From the NCBI RefSeq assembly GCF_001956295.1, contig NZ_MRTD01000004.1, positions 62,001 to 126,000 of the forward strand: a DNA stretch of 64,000 nucleotides. The letters run 5' to 3'. The stretch's first letter is position 1. Each line of letters starts with the position of its first letter. The notes beneath the pieces were generated by a model, which had not been told where the DNA came from, searched no databases, and saw nothing but the letters and a program-made list of their open reading frames with translations. This document shows positions 20,087 to 28,427 of this stretch, in pieces. The position numbers were made by a program, and so were the translations under genes. This stretch comes from Paenibacillus sp. FSL A5-0031. Its GTDB lineage: Bacteria; Bacillota; Bacilli; Paenibacillales; Paenibacillaceae.

Positions 20087-20857
20087 TTAGTTGAATTGCC
20101 AGCAGCTTAAGCTTAGGTTACCGTATTGGTAGCTGCGGTGAAGAAGTTTTGCGTTACGGTTGACGTCACCTGCTCCCATGGCGAGAAGAAGCGGAATGAG
20201 GTGCTCATTCGTCGGTACAGCCTCTTGGGCATGCGGAGCGAGCTCACGGTATTGAAACAGGGCTTCGGTATCCCATGACTCCAATTTACTTTGAATCCAG
20301 TTGTCGAATTGTTCCCCCCACTCGTCAATTCCCTCCGACCGCCAGTTCAATTTCCGTAAATTATGAACGGTCCCACCGCTTCCGATGATAAGAACATCCT
20401 GCTCGCGAAGTTCTGCTAATGCCTTGCCGATTTGATACTGCCTTTCATTAGATAAATAACGATTTACGGATAGCGCTACGACCGGAATATCTGCATCCGG
20501 ATACAGTAGTTTTAGAACAGCCCATGCCCCGTGGTCTAAACCTCTTTTTTCATTTTGAACGTTCTCAACACCATGCTTTGTAAACAAGTTTTGAATCTGA
20601 TCTACTAACGATCGGTCACTTTGTGCCGGATAGGTCATCTGGTAAAGCTCATCTTGGAACCCGCCAAAATCATAAATGGTTTCATAAGTTTCTGCGGCGC
20701 TAACTGTCTGTATCGATTCTTCCCAATGAGCGGAGAAGAGAACGATAGCTTTCGGTCTTGGCGTATGTTCTTTAAATTGCTTAAGCAACTTTGTATATTC
20801 GTTATCATCGAGCACGATTGAAGGTGCACCGTGCGCGAAAAAATAAGATGGCATCAT
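20087..20857 (-). CDS. DODA-type (LigB-like) extradiol aromatic ring-opening dioxygenase
   Basis: This 256-residue protein has its start at ATG 20857 behind AAGGAGTGAG (a second ATG follows directly). Candidate iron ligands and catalytic His residues are H9 (FFAHGAPS), H44 (LFSAHWE), H109 (LDHGAWAVL) and H165 (GGTVHNL), the pattern of the class III YgiD/DODA family. Its reaction would be cleavage of catecholic rings using Fe2+ and O2 in the cytosol. It sits 6 bases behind an esterase and in one operon with a DoxX protein, a grouping seen for quinone/catechol stress operons. Physiological substrate unknown. Confidence 0.88.
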   Translation of the reverse strand: MMPSYFFAHGAPSIVLDDNEYTKLLKQFKEHTPRPKAIVLFSAHWEESIQTVSAAETYETIYDFGGFQDELYQMTYPAQSDRSLVDQIQNLFTKHGVENVQNEKRGLDHGAWAVLKLLYPDADIPVVALSVNRYLSNERQYQIGKALAELREQDVLIIGSGGTVHNLRKLNWRSEGIDEWGEQFDNWIQSKLESWDTEALFQYRELAPHAQEAVPTNEHLIPLLLAMGAGDVNRNAKLLHRSYQYGNLSLSCWQFN

Positions 20858-20863
20858 ATGATC

Positions 20864-21523
20864 TCACTCCTTATTTACGTTTAGTTCGGCATCCTTCTTT
20901 ATCCACTTCATAAAATCAAGCTGGTTCTCTTCAGATACGCCGTGGTCGGTCGGATATAGTTTGAAAGTTAAGCGCTCCGTCTGGTCTTTTAAATAGGCAG
21001 CTGTCTCGTGCCCGATACGAACCGGGAATACGGAGTCGAATTCACCATGCGAGACAAATACGGAAACATCCTTAACACTTCGAAGTGAATACTCCGTTTT
21101 CACAAATTCAGGAATATATCCGTTCAACGCTACGATTCCCTTTAATTGATCTCCCATTGTAAGTGCAAGCGTCATGGACAGGATTGCGCCTTGGCTAAAG
21201 CCGAGCAAATAACGTTTGTCAGGATCGATTGGATACTCCTCAGTCGCATAATGAATGAATGCTGCGAGATCTGTAACCGCTTGGTCATACATCTCTCGAA
21301 TTGGGTTTCCTAGGCTTTTCAAATCGTAATATTGGAATCCCGTACCAAGCGGCAAATTACCGCGAACCCCAATGATGATGAACTCTTCAGCCAATGGAGC
21401 AACCAAACTGAACATATTTTGTTCATTCGATCCTTTGCCGTGGAAGGTGAATATCGTCGGATATTTCTTTCCTTGCTCTAGTTTAACCGGTAAGTGAACG
21501 TCATATTGATATTTCGGATTCAT
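20864..21523 (-). CDS. Alpha/beta-hydrolase, carboxylesterase/phospholipase family
   Basis: This 219-residue protein starts at ATG 21523, 8 bases after GGAGG. The fold shows an oxyanion HGKG at 28-31, nucleophile elbow GFSQG (S110), Asp163 in GEFDSVFP and His194 in TDHGVS, giving a complete triad. It belongs to the Abhydrolase_2 group, which cleaves short esters and, in MhqD-like members, is induced by catechol and hydroquinone stress. Tight linkage to a ring-cleaving dioxygenase and DoxX resembles the mhqED/mhqNOP theme of Bacillus, but the sequence alone does not prove it. Confidence 0.88.
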   Translation of the reverse strand: MNPKYQYDVHLPVKLEQGKKYPTIFTFHGKGSNEQNMFSLVAPLAEEFIIIGVRGNLPLGTGFQYYDLKSLGNPIREMYDQAVTDLAAFIHYATEEYPIDPDKRYLLGFSQGAILSMTLALTMGDQLKGIVALNGYIPEFVKTEYSLRSVKDVSVFVSHGEFDSVFPVRIGHETAAYLKDQTERLTFKLYPTDHGVSEENQLDFMKWIKKDAELNVNKE

Positions 21524-21546
21524 CTTCGTTTCCTCCATGCTGTAAG

Positions 21547-21948
21547 TTATACACTGCGCTTGCTCATAATAAAACTGTCAATAGAGAACGGTGATCGATC
21601 GGCAACAACCAGATACAACGAGACCAAGATGAATCCAAGATCCAGCTCATAGCCAGCCATTTGACCGTTACCAAGAAGTCCAGCCGATAATTTCGCGGTT
21701 ATAATTGCACCGATGAGTATGATGACAAACAATCCTGCTACATAACGAGTAAACAACCCCAAGATCAACAATATACCGCCGATAAGTTCAATCGCTGCAA
21801 CAACATAAGCTAAAACTCCTGGGATACCTATCGAACTGAACCAAGCTTCTACATTGCTTATTCCCTGAAACTTATCCACTCCGTGAAATATAAATATGAT
21901 GCCCAACACCACACGCATGATAATGGAAACAAAAGCTGTTTTAGTCAT
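21547..21948 (-). CDS. DoxX-family membrane protein
   Basis: This 133-residue protein starts at ATG 21948 behind GGAGG (8 bases). Four membrane helices, with the typical RVVLGIIFIFHGVDKFQ opening, a GIPGVLAYVVAAIELIGGILLILG segment and GLFTRYVAG. DoxX/MhqP-like proteins are quinone-associated membrane partners of thiol/aromatic stress. It is the promoter-proximal gene of the esterase-dioxygenase operon and is divergent from the XRE-cupin regulator. Confidence 0.88.
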   Translation of the reverse strand: MTKTAFVSIIMRVVLGIIFIFHGVDKFQGISNVEAWFSSIGIPGVLAYVVAAIELIGGILLILGLFTRYVAGLFVIILIGAIITAKLSAGLLGNGQMAGYELDLGFILVSLYLVVADRSPFSIDSFIMSKRSV

Positions 21949-22016
21949 TCTTTTTTCCTCCAAAAATATTAGTAATAGAAATATATTTTCTATAGGTGTA
22001 ATTTAAAACGATTTAC

Positions 22017-22045
22017 ATTGACTTGTCAATATAAATATTGATAAT
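22017..22045 (+). promoter_or_regulatory. Promoter and palindromic operator in the divergent region
   Basis: ATTGACTTGTCAAT at 22017-22030 is a perfect inverted repeat that contains a -35 TTGACT (22018-22023), followed after 16 bases by GATAAT (22040-22045). It reads towards the XRE-cupin gene. A palindrome on the -35 box is a likely binding site for that regulator (autoregulation and control of the DoxX operon). Confidence 0.5.
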
Positions 22046-22090
22046 ATAAAATTAAATTTAGTATTACAAATATTCTAGAGGTGTGATTAG

Positions 22091-22642
22091 ATGGATATTG
22101 GCTCCACTATACGAGCGATCCGGAAGCGAAAAAATATCACAATCGCTCAAATATGCGAAACAACCGGCTTGTCTCAAGGATTTATGAGTCAGGTTGAAAC
22201 GAATAAGACCTCACCGTCCATCTCAACATTAGAAAGTATAGCTCAAGCACTTAAAGTGCCACTTGCCTACTTGCTTCTAAAGAAAGAAGAGCGAATGAGA
22301 ATTGTTCGGAAAAACGAGAGGACAATCACTACAAGCGGTTCAGAAAATCTAAAAGTCGAACACTTGAGTTCCACAAAAAACGTACGGATGATGATTATAG
22401 AGTTTCCTCCTGGTTCTACGACTGGCAATACTCCTCATGCACATGAAGGTGAGGAAGTCCATATGGTCATTAAAGGGAGAATTTACGCGGAACAAGGGGA
22501 AGATAAGGCTGAATTTGGAGAAGGTGATTCCTTTAGTTGGAATGCTTGTACGCCACATTTAGTAAGAAATATAGGTGAAGATACGGCAATCGTGCTGATC
22601 TCCATCTATAAAGAGAATGAAAATGAAAATGAGAATGGATAG
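22091..22642 (+). CDS. XRE-family regulator with C-terminal cupin sensor
   Basis: This 183-residue protein starts at ATG 22091 after AGAGGTG. Residues 1-62 form a Cro/C1-type helix-turn-helix (IAQICETTGLSQGFMSQVETNKTSPSISTLE), and 105-175 a cupin barrel with TPHAHEGEEVHMVIKGR and a second His in TPHLVRN, the usual metal/small-ligand pocket. The C-terminus ends in an Asn-Glu repeat (ENENENENG) coded by a hexanucleotide repeat. It most likely represses the divergent DoxX-esterase-dioxygenase operon; effector unknown. Confidence 0.88.
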   Translation: MDIGSTIRAIRKRKNITIAQICETTGLSQGFMSQVETNKTSPSISTLESIAQALKVPLAYLLLKKEERMRIVRKNERTITTSGSENLKVEHLSSTKNVRMMIIEFPPGSTTGNTPHAHEGEEVHMVIKGRIYAEQGEDKAEFGEGDSFSWNACTPHLVRNIGEDTAIVLISIYKENENENENG

Positions 22643-22661
22643 GACCTCATCTAACTAAGCC

Positions 22662-22705
22662 AAAAACCCACAATCGAGCCAGATAGGCCGAATGTGGGTT
22701 TTTTC
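22662..22705 (+). terminator. Terminator of the XRE-cupin gene
   Basis: Arms 22662-22676 and 22689-22703 pair through AAAACCCACA and TGTGGGTTTT, and the right arm runs into six T. Confidence 0.75.
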
Positions 22706-22907
22706 AATAACTTTTGAAAACCTGTATTGGGTAAATTCGAAGCAGATGGTGTGAGAAATAGTAACAATTGAGATTAAACACACTTAAAAACTGCCGATTT
22801 CATACTCAAAAATGATACTTTTAATAATTTCATTTGAGACTTACCGTTATTTAAACATCTACATTTGACACTTTCTAATATATCAATTTAGAAGGTCTCT
22901 CTAACTC

Positions 22908-23174
22908 TTAAGGCAAAGCATCCCAAGATAGATACAGACACAATCCTGCAAGTACAAAGAATAATAAGGAGATCCGTTTGTTTCGCCTCATGTTTATACC
23001 AAACGTGCCGAAGAAAATTGCAACAGCTTGCTTTGATACACTTTCTTCATATCCATCGAGCGATATGGCAGCGGTACTTAGTACGATCGACACCCACGAA
23101 GAAATGACATTAATTGCACGATACCACAAGGGTTCTCTCTTAAAAAATCTATAGAAGGCTTTCAATCTCCTCAA
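22908..23174 (-). CDS. Small two-helix membrane protein, unknown
   Basis: This 88-residue protein starts at TTG 23174, nine bases after GGGAGG. The basic N-terminus (MRRLKAFYRFFKREPLWYR) is followed by hydrophobic segments at about 22-40 and 66-85 separated by a polar loop. I recognise no family. It lies alone at the edge of the A+T-rich accessory island, with no neighbour within 270 bases downstream of the Panoptes pair. Confidence 0.5.
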   Translation of the reverse strand: MRRLKAFYRFFKREPLWYRAINVISSWVSIVLSTAAISLDGYEESVSKQAVAIFFGTFGINMRRNKRISLLFFVLAGLCLYLSWDALP

Positions 23175-23444
23175 AATGCTTGGCCTCCCGCAAGATTATG
23201 TTTCTTACGAATTATCTCAGTTATATTGGATGCTTACGTCGAATATATGCGTTGATAAAACTATTCTAACAAACTTGATATCTGTTGGAGGAGCTGATCT
23301 AGGGGCAACTGCTGTTTTTTACAAAAGTAACATATCTTCTGTGGTTTAAGTTCTCACTTTACCGAATGAAGTGGTGTTTTTCTATGTTGGCAAAATTTCA
23401 ACTTAAACCGCCCCACCTTCACCCCTTCAGGCTCAACTCGGTTT

Positions 23445-23831
23445 TTATTCTGCGAAATTTGAGTAACTAACAACTTTATTTTTCCCAGATGTTTTAGCTT
23501 TTTTCAAATTTATTAACGCCTCTAATAGCGTCGCCCCCACACCTGCACTTAAGGATTCATTGCAGTTAATATTAAATTGATCCCTAATATAATTGGTAAA
23601 ACTAAGCACTTTATCGATATCATTCTCTACTGTTGCAATTAATAAATCGTCTGCACCACTCATTAGTAACGAGTAGTTCTCACTTTCATCTATAAGTTGT
23701 CGTAATGCTTTCATACACTTTTGTATGCTATTGTGTATAGATTGTGCACCACTCCAATCATTGCAAAGTAAACTAAATTCGATTTTATCACCAATATTAT
23801 CAGCATCTAACCTAATATAGTATTTATACAA
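23445..23831 (-). CDS. optS: Minimal CRISPR polymerase (mCpol), Panoptes OptS-like
   Basis: This 128-residue protein starts at TTG 23831, with GGGTGG ending 6-7 bases upstream. It is a stand-alone Cas10/GGDEF-type palm: RLDADNIGDKIE (D9, D11: first metal site), LLMSGADDLLI (G59-A60-D61-D62, the GGDD position, here GADD), and SAGVGATLLEALINLKKAKTSGKNKV at 95-120, the helix that follows the palm in Cas10. This size and N-terminal LD-x-DNIG motif are those of mCpol. In Panoptes systems mCpol makes a cyclic dinucleotide that keeps a 2TM-beta effector inactive until phage sponges remove it. The gene begins one base after the stop of the effector gene, so translation is coupled. Confidence 0.8.
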   Translation of the reverse strand: MYKYYIRLDADNIGDKIEFSLLCNDWSGAQSIHNSIQKCMKALRQLIDESENYSLLMSGADDLLIATVENDIDKVLSFTNYIRDQFNINCNESLSAGVGATLLEALINLKKAKTSGKNKVVSYSNFAE

Positions 23832-23832
23832 G

Positions 23833-24447
23833 TCAATCCACCCTTATCTGATTTTTAATTTCTTCAAAAGTCGTTAAATGTTTCTTATTATAAAATTGAA
23901 GTGATATGGTTCCACACGTCTTATTCCTTGTCCAATACTTTCCCTTAAGGCATGTCTGGCCTTGCAATAATCTTAATTCTGTAGCACCTTGTCTTTTATC
24001 CTCTTCTTCACTATTAATGTCTGAACAGTACAAATATACTAAGTTGATTTCATCAGATCTTTCATTACAATCAAGCTTTTCAATATACGATTTCCCAACA
24101 TAACTTTCTGTAAATGTTTTTATATTAATATTGATAAATTTTTGTTTAATAACTATATAGAATTCGAGCGGTTGGACTGAATTTCCATCTTCATTTTTCC
24201 AATCACTTTCTAAAGTTCCTATCCAAGTTCCATTTAGATTCGGAATGTTAAAAATCTTATCCAACCATTTGATTTTCCAACCAATATTAAAAAAAACCAA
24301 CCAAAAAACTGTAACACATGTAACGACTTTTCCAGATGTGTGCATAAAATTAAATTCATTTCCTTCAACAAAATAAAAAACAAGAAATATAAAAATCGTT
24401 AAGTAAGCTGATATTTTCATGGTTTTATTTAACATTTGTATATCCAC
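23833..24447 (-). CDS. optE: 2TM-beta (Cap15-like barrel) membrane effector, Panoptes OptE-like
   Basis: This 204-residue protein starts at GTG 24447, with GGAG 9 bases upstream. Two transmembrane helices (about 12-28 and 38-58) are followed by a cytosolic all-beta domain opening NLNGTWIGTLESDW at about 71-84. That is the signature of the Cap15/CBASS-type beta barrel that binds cyclic nucleotides. Later strands (FININIKTFTESYVGKS, TELRLLQGQTCLKGKYW, GTISLQFYNKK) fit an eight-strand barrel. The expected role is membrane disruption when its nucleotide ligand is lost. It directly precedes the mCpol gene. Confidence 0.8.
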   Translation of the reverse strand: MDIQMLNKTMKISAYLTIFIFLVFYFVEGNEFNFMHTSGKVVTCVTVFWLVFFNIGWKIKWLDKIFNIPNLNGTWIGTLESDWKNEDGNSVQPLEFYIVIKQKFININIKTFTESYVGKSYIEKLDCNERSDEINLVYLYCSDINSEEEDKRQGATELRLLQGQTCLKGKYWTRNKTCGTISLQFYNKKHLTTFEEIKNQIRVD

Positions 24448-24898
24448 ATTTAATCACTCCAAATAAAAAACATGATATTCTTCACTAAGCTAACAACAAT
24501 ACCTTGTATAAAAGAATCATGCAATATTTTATAATAGTTTTGGCAAGCCACTGAATGCCTCTTTAGTCCAATTGTAAGCAGGGAGTTCGATAGATCATTA
24601 CGATAAGATCCTTGATTTCCAGCACTCCCTGATGCAATCATCGTTCTTTCAGTAATGGATCATTCTATATGCGGTGCTCCTTTCGGACATTGGGAGCAAC
24701 GAAGTATGCCAAACGTTCGAATTGCTCCTAATCATCATTTTCGAGTTTTCTGCAGCATTCTTATTTTAAGTAGCTTTACAATTAAACGAACCTAATATCG
24801 AAAATACACGTCAATGGTAATTAACGTTTATCTATTTTTATGCTTATAGTTTTATATACTATTTCATTTCCCGTGTTCCTTCCAATCTTGTATATGAG
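24448..24898. other. Intergenic region upstream of the Panoptes-like pair
   Basis: No convincing gene. A 63-residue frame at 24450-24641 has no ribosome site and no recognisable motif, and a hairpin-like GCTCC/GGAGC pair lies near 24675-24705. The promoter of the 2TM-beta/mCpol pair should be here; I see no clear -35/-10 pair. Confidence 0.3.
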
Positions 24899-25714
24899 CT
24901 ACTCAGATATTTTTTTCTTTATGTAATAATAATATTTCCCCTGCTCCTTATCATATCTATAAAGTTCATCTTTTGTGTGTAGATACTCTTCCTCACATAG
25001 GATAATGTTTCTTGAATCAAGACTATACAATATAATTAGTCCTTTATTATCTAATAGCCTTTGCTCTGATTCCGAGGGGATTTTTAATTGATAATAAGTT
25101 TTTACTTTATTTGAAATCAATAAATCTTTAGGCAAAACTTCAAAATACAAATAATATAACAACAAGGGAGCCATCATTAATACCACAATTAGCACGATAC
25201 CTTCCATGTAGCCAACTGATTTGAAACTAAAATATTGCGAGAAATAGAATACAACAAAGAGCAAATAAATATAAAAAGTAGTGATTCCATGTACCGGCAC
25301 AATCACCATAAAAAATTTTCTTGTAAGATCTTTAATAGACGTTTTCTTCTGAATTGTAAATATGAGAATTAGTATAATCAGAAAAATAGCTACCAATCCC
25401 CAACATAAGAATATTACAAATAACACTGTAGCTACAACATTCCCTACTGGACTGCTCTCACTTGTTGTATCTGTTGAATCATTGCTGATATAAAGCAGAA
25501 TGGAAATAAACATTAGTACAAAGTTTAATACGAAGACATTGATAATTTGCTTTATAAATTTTTGCCACATATTGTGTTCCTTAGTTTGATGTAGCTCATC
25601 AAATCCCGTTCTGGATATTGCATTAAAATATGGTTTGATAATAGGAACACTTGATATAAACGCTAGTAATAACACTGCAATAGGGTACTCAGTGAACATT
25701 TGCAAAAATTGCAT
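24899..25714 (-). CDS. Multi-pass membrane protein of unknown function in the defence island
   Basis: This 271-residue protein starts at ATG 25714 with GGAGG 6 bases upstream. Four to five helices at about 11-28, 52-74, 90-117, 135-160 and 165-190 are followed by an 80-residue cytosolic tail (KTYYQLKIPSESEQRLLDNKGLIILYSLDSRNIILCEEEYLHTKDELYRYDKEQGKYYYYIKKK) that looks like a small beta-rich domain. I recognise no family. Lying between the Panoptes-like pair and an ABC-3C system, it may be a membrane effector of its own, or unrelated cargo. Confidence 0.6.
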   Translation of the reverse strand: MQFLQMFTEYPIAVLLLAFISSVPIIKPYFNAISRTGFDELHQTKEHNMWQKFIKQIINVFVLNFVLMFISILLYISNDSTDTTSESSPVGNVVATVLFVIFLCWGLVAIFLIILILIFTIQKKTSIKDLTRKFFMVIVPVHGITTFYIYLLFVVFYFSQYFSFKSVGYMEGIVLIVVLMMAPLLLYYLYFEVLPKDLLISNKVKTYYQLKIPSESEQRLLDNKGLIILYSLDSRNIILCEEEYLHTKDELYRYDKEQGKYYYYIKKKISE

Positions 25715-25812
25715 AAACTACCTCCATATAATATTGCTCTATTTTTTCAGATTGTATTACAAAGCTCACCTTTGTAATGGAGCGCCCTCTTTATTCTAAT
25801 CGTCTCTAGTTC

Positions 25813-25837
25813 AAAAAAAACAGCCAATGCTTGGCTG
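25813..25837 (-). terminator. Rho-independent terminator
   Basis: CAGCCAA / TTGGCTG (25831-25837 and 25821-25827, three-base loop) is followed on the minus strand by eight T (25813-25820). It would stop transcripts arriving from the ABC-3C operon before the membrane-protein gene. Confidence 0.8.
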
Positions 25838-26149
25838 GCATCTTGAGATTTACGGTTAAATACAAAGCCTAGATAGCTACGCCCTGTACTCTGTACTTTT
25901 GCATTTCGGACAAGGAGGAAGACTATCAGAGTGGCATTTAGAACGATACTTCTGCCACAATTCGTACATTTAATAATCCCACTCCTCGGTTTTTAATCTG
26001 TCTCGACATCGCTATAGCTGCCTCATTCAAATTAGCTTTTATGTTAATCCTATCTACCTGGACCTTATTGGGGGTAACGGTTTTCTTTCAATTACCGAAA
26101 AGAATGCTGCAAGGCATGAGAGCTCGAGCAAAAAGCAACATTTTCAGAA
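25838..26149. other. No gene recognised
   Basis: About 310 bases with short broken frames only. Being next to the IS66 fragment at 26150-26335, it is probably mobile-element debris. Confidence 0.3.
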
Positions 26150-26335
26150 AGAATAACGGCTGATTACAACCAAGCGGAACATGACTTGCTTATGGTCAAG
26201 CTGAAACAAAAGATCTCTGGAGTTTTCCGAACCATTTCCAGTGCAATGATCTTTGCTCGCCTTAACAGGCATCATTTCAACATTCATGAAACAGCAACGA
26301 TCCACTATCTTTATCTTCCCTTACCAACGCCATAA
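26150..26335 (+). pseudogene. Remnant of an IS66-family transposase C-terminus
   Basis: The frame from 26150 to TAA 26333 reads NQAEHDLLMVKLKQKISG followed by VFRTISSAMIFARLN. This matches the conserved IS66 tail (N-AERDLRM-KV-QKISG-FR-xx-GA-FARIR) in order and spacing. No start codon and no upstream transposase remain, and downstream the similarity is lost. It is on the opposite strand to the neighbouring defence genes. Confidence 0.6.
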
Positions 26336-26429
26336 ATGGTCAATACATATTCTGGTCACCTATCCGGTTATTTCTGTCAACCAAATAAACCACCATCAGA
26401 CCCTGTTTCATCTCTTGGATAAACTACAC

Positions 26430-28421
26430 CTAGTGTCCTCTGTAGTATTGGATTAGAGGTGGATTACTAGGATCATCAGGAGTCATGTGTTTTACTTCTA
26501 TCCGATCTTTTTCTTTAAAAAATTCTTTAAAATCTGAATCCTCAGGGTCAAAATATTCTTTATCGACGATAATAAGCTGCCTACTTGATAGTTCACTTGA
26601 ATAAAGTTTGTAAATTAAATTATAGAAGCCCTCAAATATATCTCGGTTTTCTCTTTCGCTAATATTTTTCATCGGTGTATCGAGCATCAAAAATGAAGGA
26701 AACTGAATATTTTTTTGTGCCACTAATCGATGTATTGCGAGTATAAAGCAACATTTAAATATAGTCTTTTTACCACCACTACCAAGGTTAGCAAATTCGG
26801 TTGTAAATACATCGTCTTCACCTACCCGCGTTATGCGCGGGATAAAATCACTGGTATTAATTTCGATATAATCATTAGCATTAATACCTGGAAAACCAAC
26901 TATCGTTAAGTTTTCAATAAACAAATCCTTTAATTCCTTTAGATTAGTAGCATCTAATTCAGCATTTCGTCTAGCGATTGCTAACTCATTTTTAATTCTT
27001 TCTTCTTCCTTTGCGAGATCAGCAACGTCTAAAAATATTTTTTCTATCTTCTTAGGCAATGGTAGTAAATTCAGCAGTTCCTTGCTCCTCCCCTCATATT
27101 CACCAATTTGTCTTTCTAATTCCTTTGCTTTAGCTAAAAATGCTGAATCATACTCCCGCTCGAGCTCAGAGATTTTTGAATCCAGTTCAATTTTACTTTT
27201 TAGTAATAATAGTTTTTCATTTTCTACTACACTTAATTGACGTTCAAGTTTTAGAACTGATTCTTTTAATTCATTTTGTCTCACTTTCAAATCCGCTTTT
27301 AACATTTCAACTTCTTCTATATTTCCTGAATTTTTAAAAGGTTGTAGACATAAGGAGCATGTACTTTCATTGTCAATTCGCTGTTGAATTTCTTGGCCAC
27401 ATTGAGGACAGTTACAAAATTGGACACCTTTCAATATTTCTTTAGCTACATTTGATCTGCTCACTTTCACAGCAGCTATTGCATATTCATTTTGTAGCTT
27501 TCTACGCCTACTTATTTGTTCATTTAGATCAATTACTAGCGTAGAAAACTCTGTTATATTTTTGGAGTGATCTATAGCACTTGCTTTATATTCTTCCAAT
27601 ATATGTCCATTGCTAGTACGGAAATTTTCTTTAAACTGCAATGCCTCTGCTTTCTTGAAAGTTATCTTACCTTGTAATAGGCCAAGTTCTTTCTCTATTT
27701 CCTCAGTGGTTCCTATATTATTTTCTTTTAAAAACCTTTCAATTTGGATGGCTGTCTCTAATAAAGTATTTTTTCTCTGCCTAGTTTCATATAGTTGTGA
27801 CTCAAGTAAAGCAACTTGTTCTTGATGAAATCCCAATATGAGTCTCATCACATCTCTACTTTTCAAGCGCTTATAGTCATGCTCTTCTTTTCCTAAATTA
27901 AAAAAGGAACTATCGATTTCGTCTTGATCTAAATAACAATACCACATAATATCTCTATAACTCAGTCTGATTAGTTCCGTATCCTCTTTCAACTTACTCT
28001 TCCGTACCTTCGGCGGTTCTATACCAGAGATATAAAATAAGAGATCAGATAAATGCTGTACTCTCGTGTCTGGCAGTAAAGGCTGTGCATCGCTTTTTGC
28101 TTTTGTTGGAGCTATCACATTTAATACTTCACCCTCATCATTAAACCAAACTACATCTACCTGATTAGAACCTTTGTTTCGCGATAGTTCTACCACATTA
28201 TTAGAAATGATCAAATGCAGATCAGCACCAATAAATTCTTGCTGGAGTGCTGGAGTTTCAACAAGTTCATTGCCTAAACAAAAATCAATCAGATGTAAAA
28301 CCGTTGATTTACCAGCACCCATTTTTCCGTAAAAATATGTAATAATGTCTGAAAATTCTATATTAAAAATATCTTTTCTGCATCTAACTATTAAATTATT
28401 AATTTTAATATCCACATACAC
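26430..28421 (-). CDS. ABC-3C system SMC/Rad50-like ATPase
   Basis: This 663-residue protein opens with MYVDIKINNLIV and Walker A GKMGAGKST at 32-40. A long coiled coil from about 200 to 490 is interrupted near 333-360 by a zinc ribbon or hook with C-x-C-x2-C and C-x2-C pairs (CNCPQCGQ, CSLC). The second head half has signature LGSGGKK (about 542) and Walker B FLMLDTPM (about 575), then a D-loop region. This is the ATPase of three-component ABC conflict systems, thought to sense invading DNA and license an effector. It is 6 bases behind the middle-component gene and ends the operon. Confidence 0.85.
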   Translation of the reverse strand: MYVDIKINNLIVRCRKDIFNIEFSDIITYFYGKMGAGKSTVLHLIDFCLGNELVETPALQQEFIGADLHLIISNNVVELSRNKGSNQVDVVWFNDEGEVLNVIAPTKAKSDAQPLLPDTRVQHLSDLLFYISGIEPPKVRKSKLKEDTELIRLSYRDIMWYCYLDQDEIDSSFFNLGKEEHDYKRLKSRDVMRLILGFHQEQVALLESQLYETRQRKNTLLETAIQIERFLKENNIGTTEEIEKELGLLQGKITFKKAEALQFKENFRTSNGHILEEYKASAIDHSKNITEFSTLVIDLNEQISRRRKLQNEYAIAAVKVSRSNVAKEILKGVQFCNCPQCGQEIQQRIDNESTCSLCLQPFKNSGNIEEVEMLKADLKVRQNELKESVLKLERQLSVVENEKLLLLKSKIELDSKISELEREYDSAFLAKAKELERQIGEYEGRSKELLNLLPLPKKIEKIFLDVADLAKEEERIKNELAIARRNAELDATNLKELKDLFIENLTIVGFPGINANDYIEINTSDFIPRITRVGEDDVFTTEFANLGSGGKKTIFKCCFILAIHRLVAQKNIQFPSFLMLDTPMKNISERENRDIFEGFYNLIYKLYSSELSSRQLIIVDKEYFDPEDSDFKEFFKEKDRIEVKHMTPDDPSNPPLIQYYRGH

Positions 28422-28427
28422 ACACCC

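Noticed and set aside
23445-23831. Diguanylate cyclase (GGDEF) reading of the small palm protein
   Set aside because: Too short for GGDEF, no GG(D/E)EF loop, and the LD-x-DNIG N-terminus and 2TM-beta partner fit mCpol.
24450-24641. 63-residue frame just upstream of the 2TM-beta gene as a third Panoptes gene
   Set aside because: No start signal and no recognisable domain; Panoptes needs only two genes.
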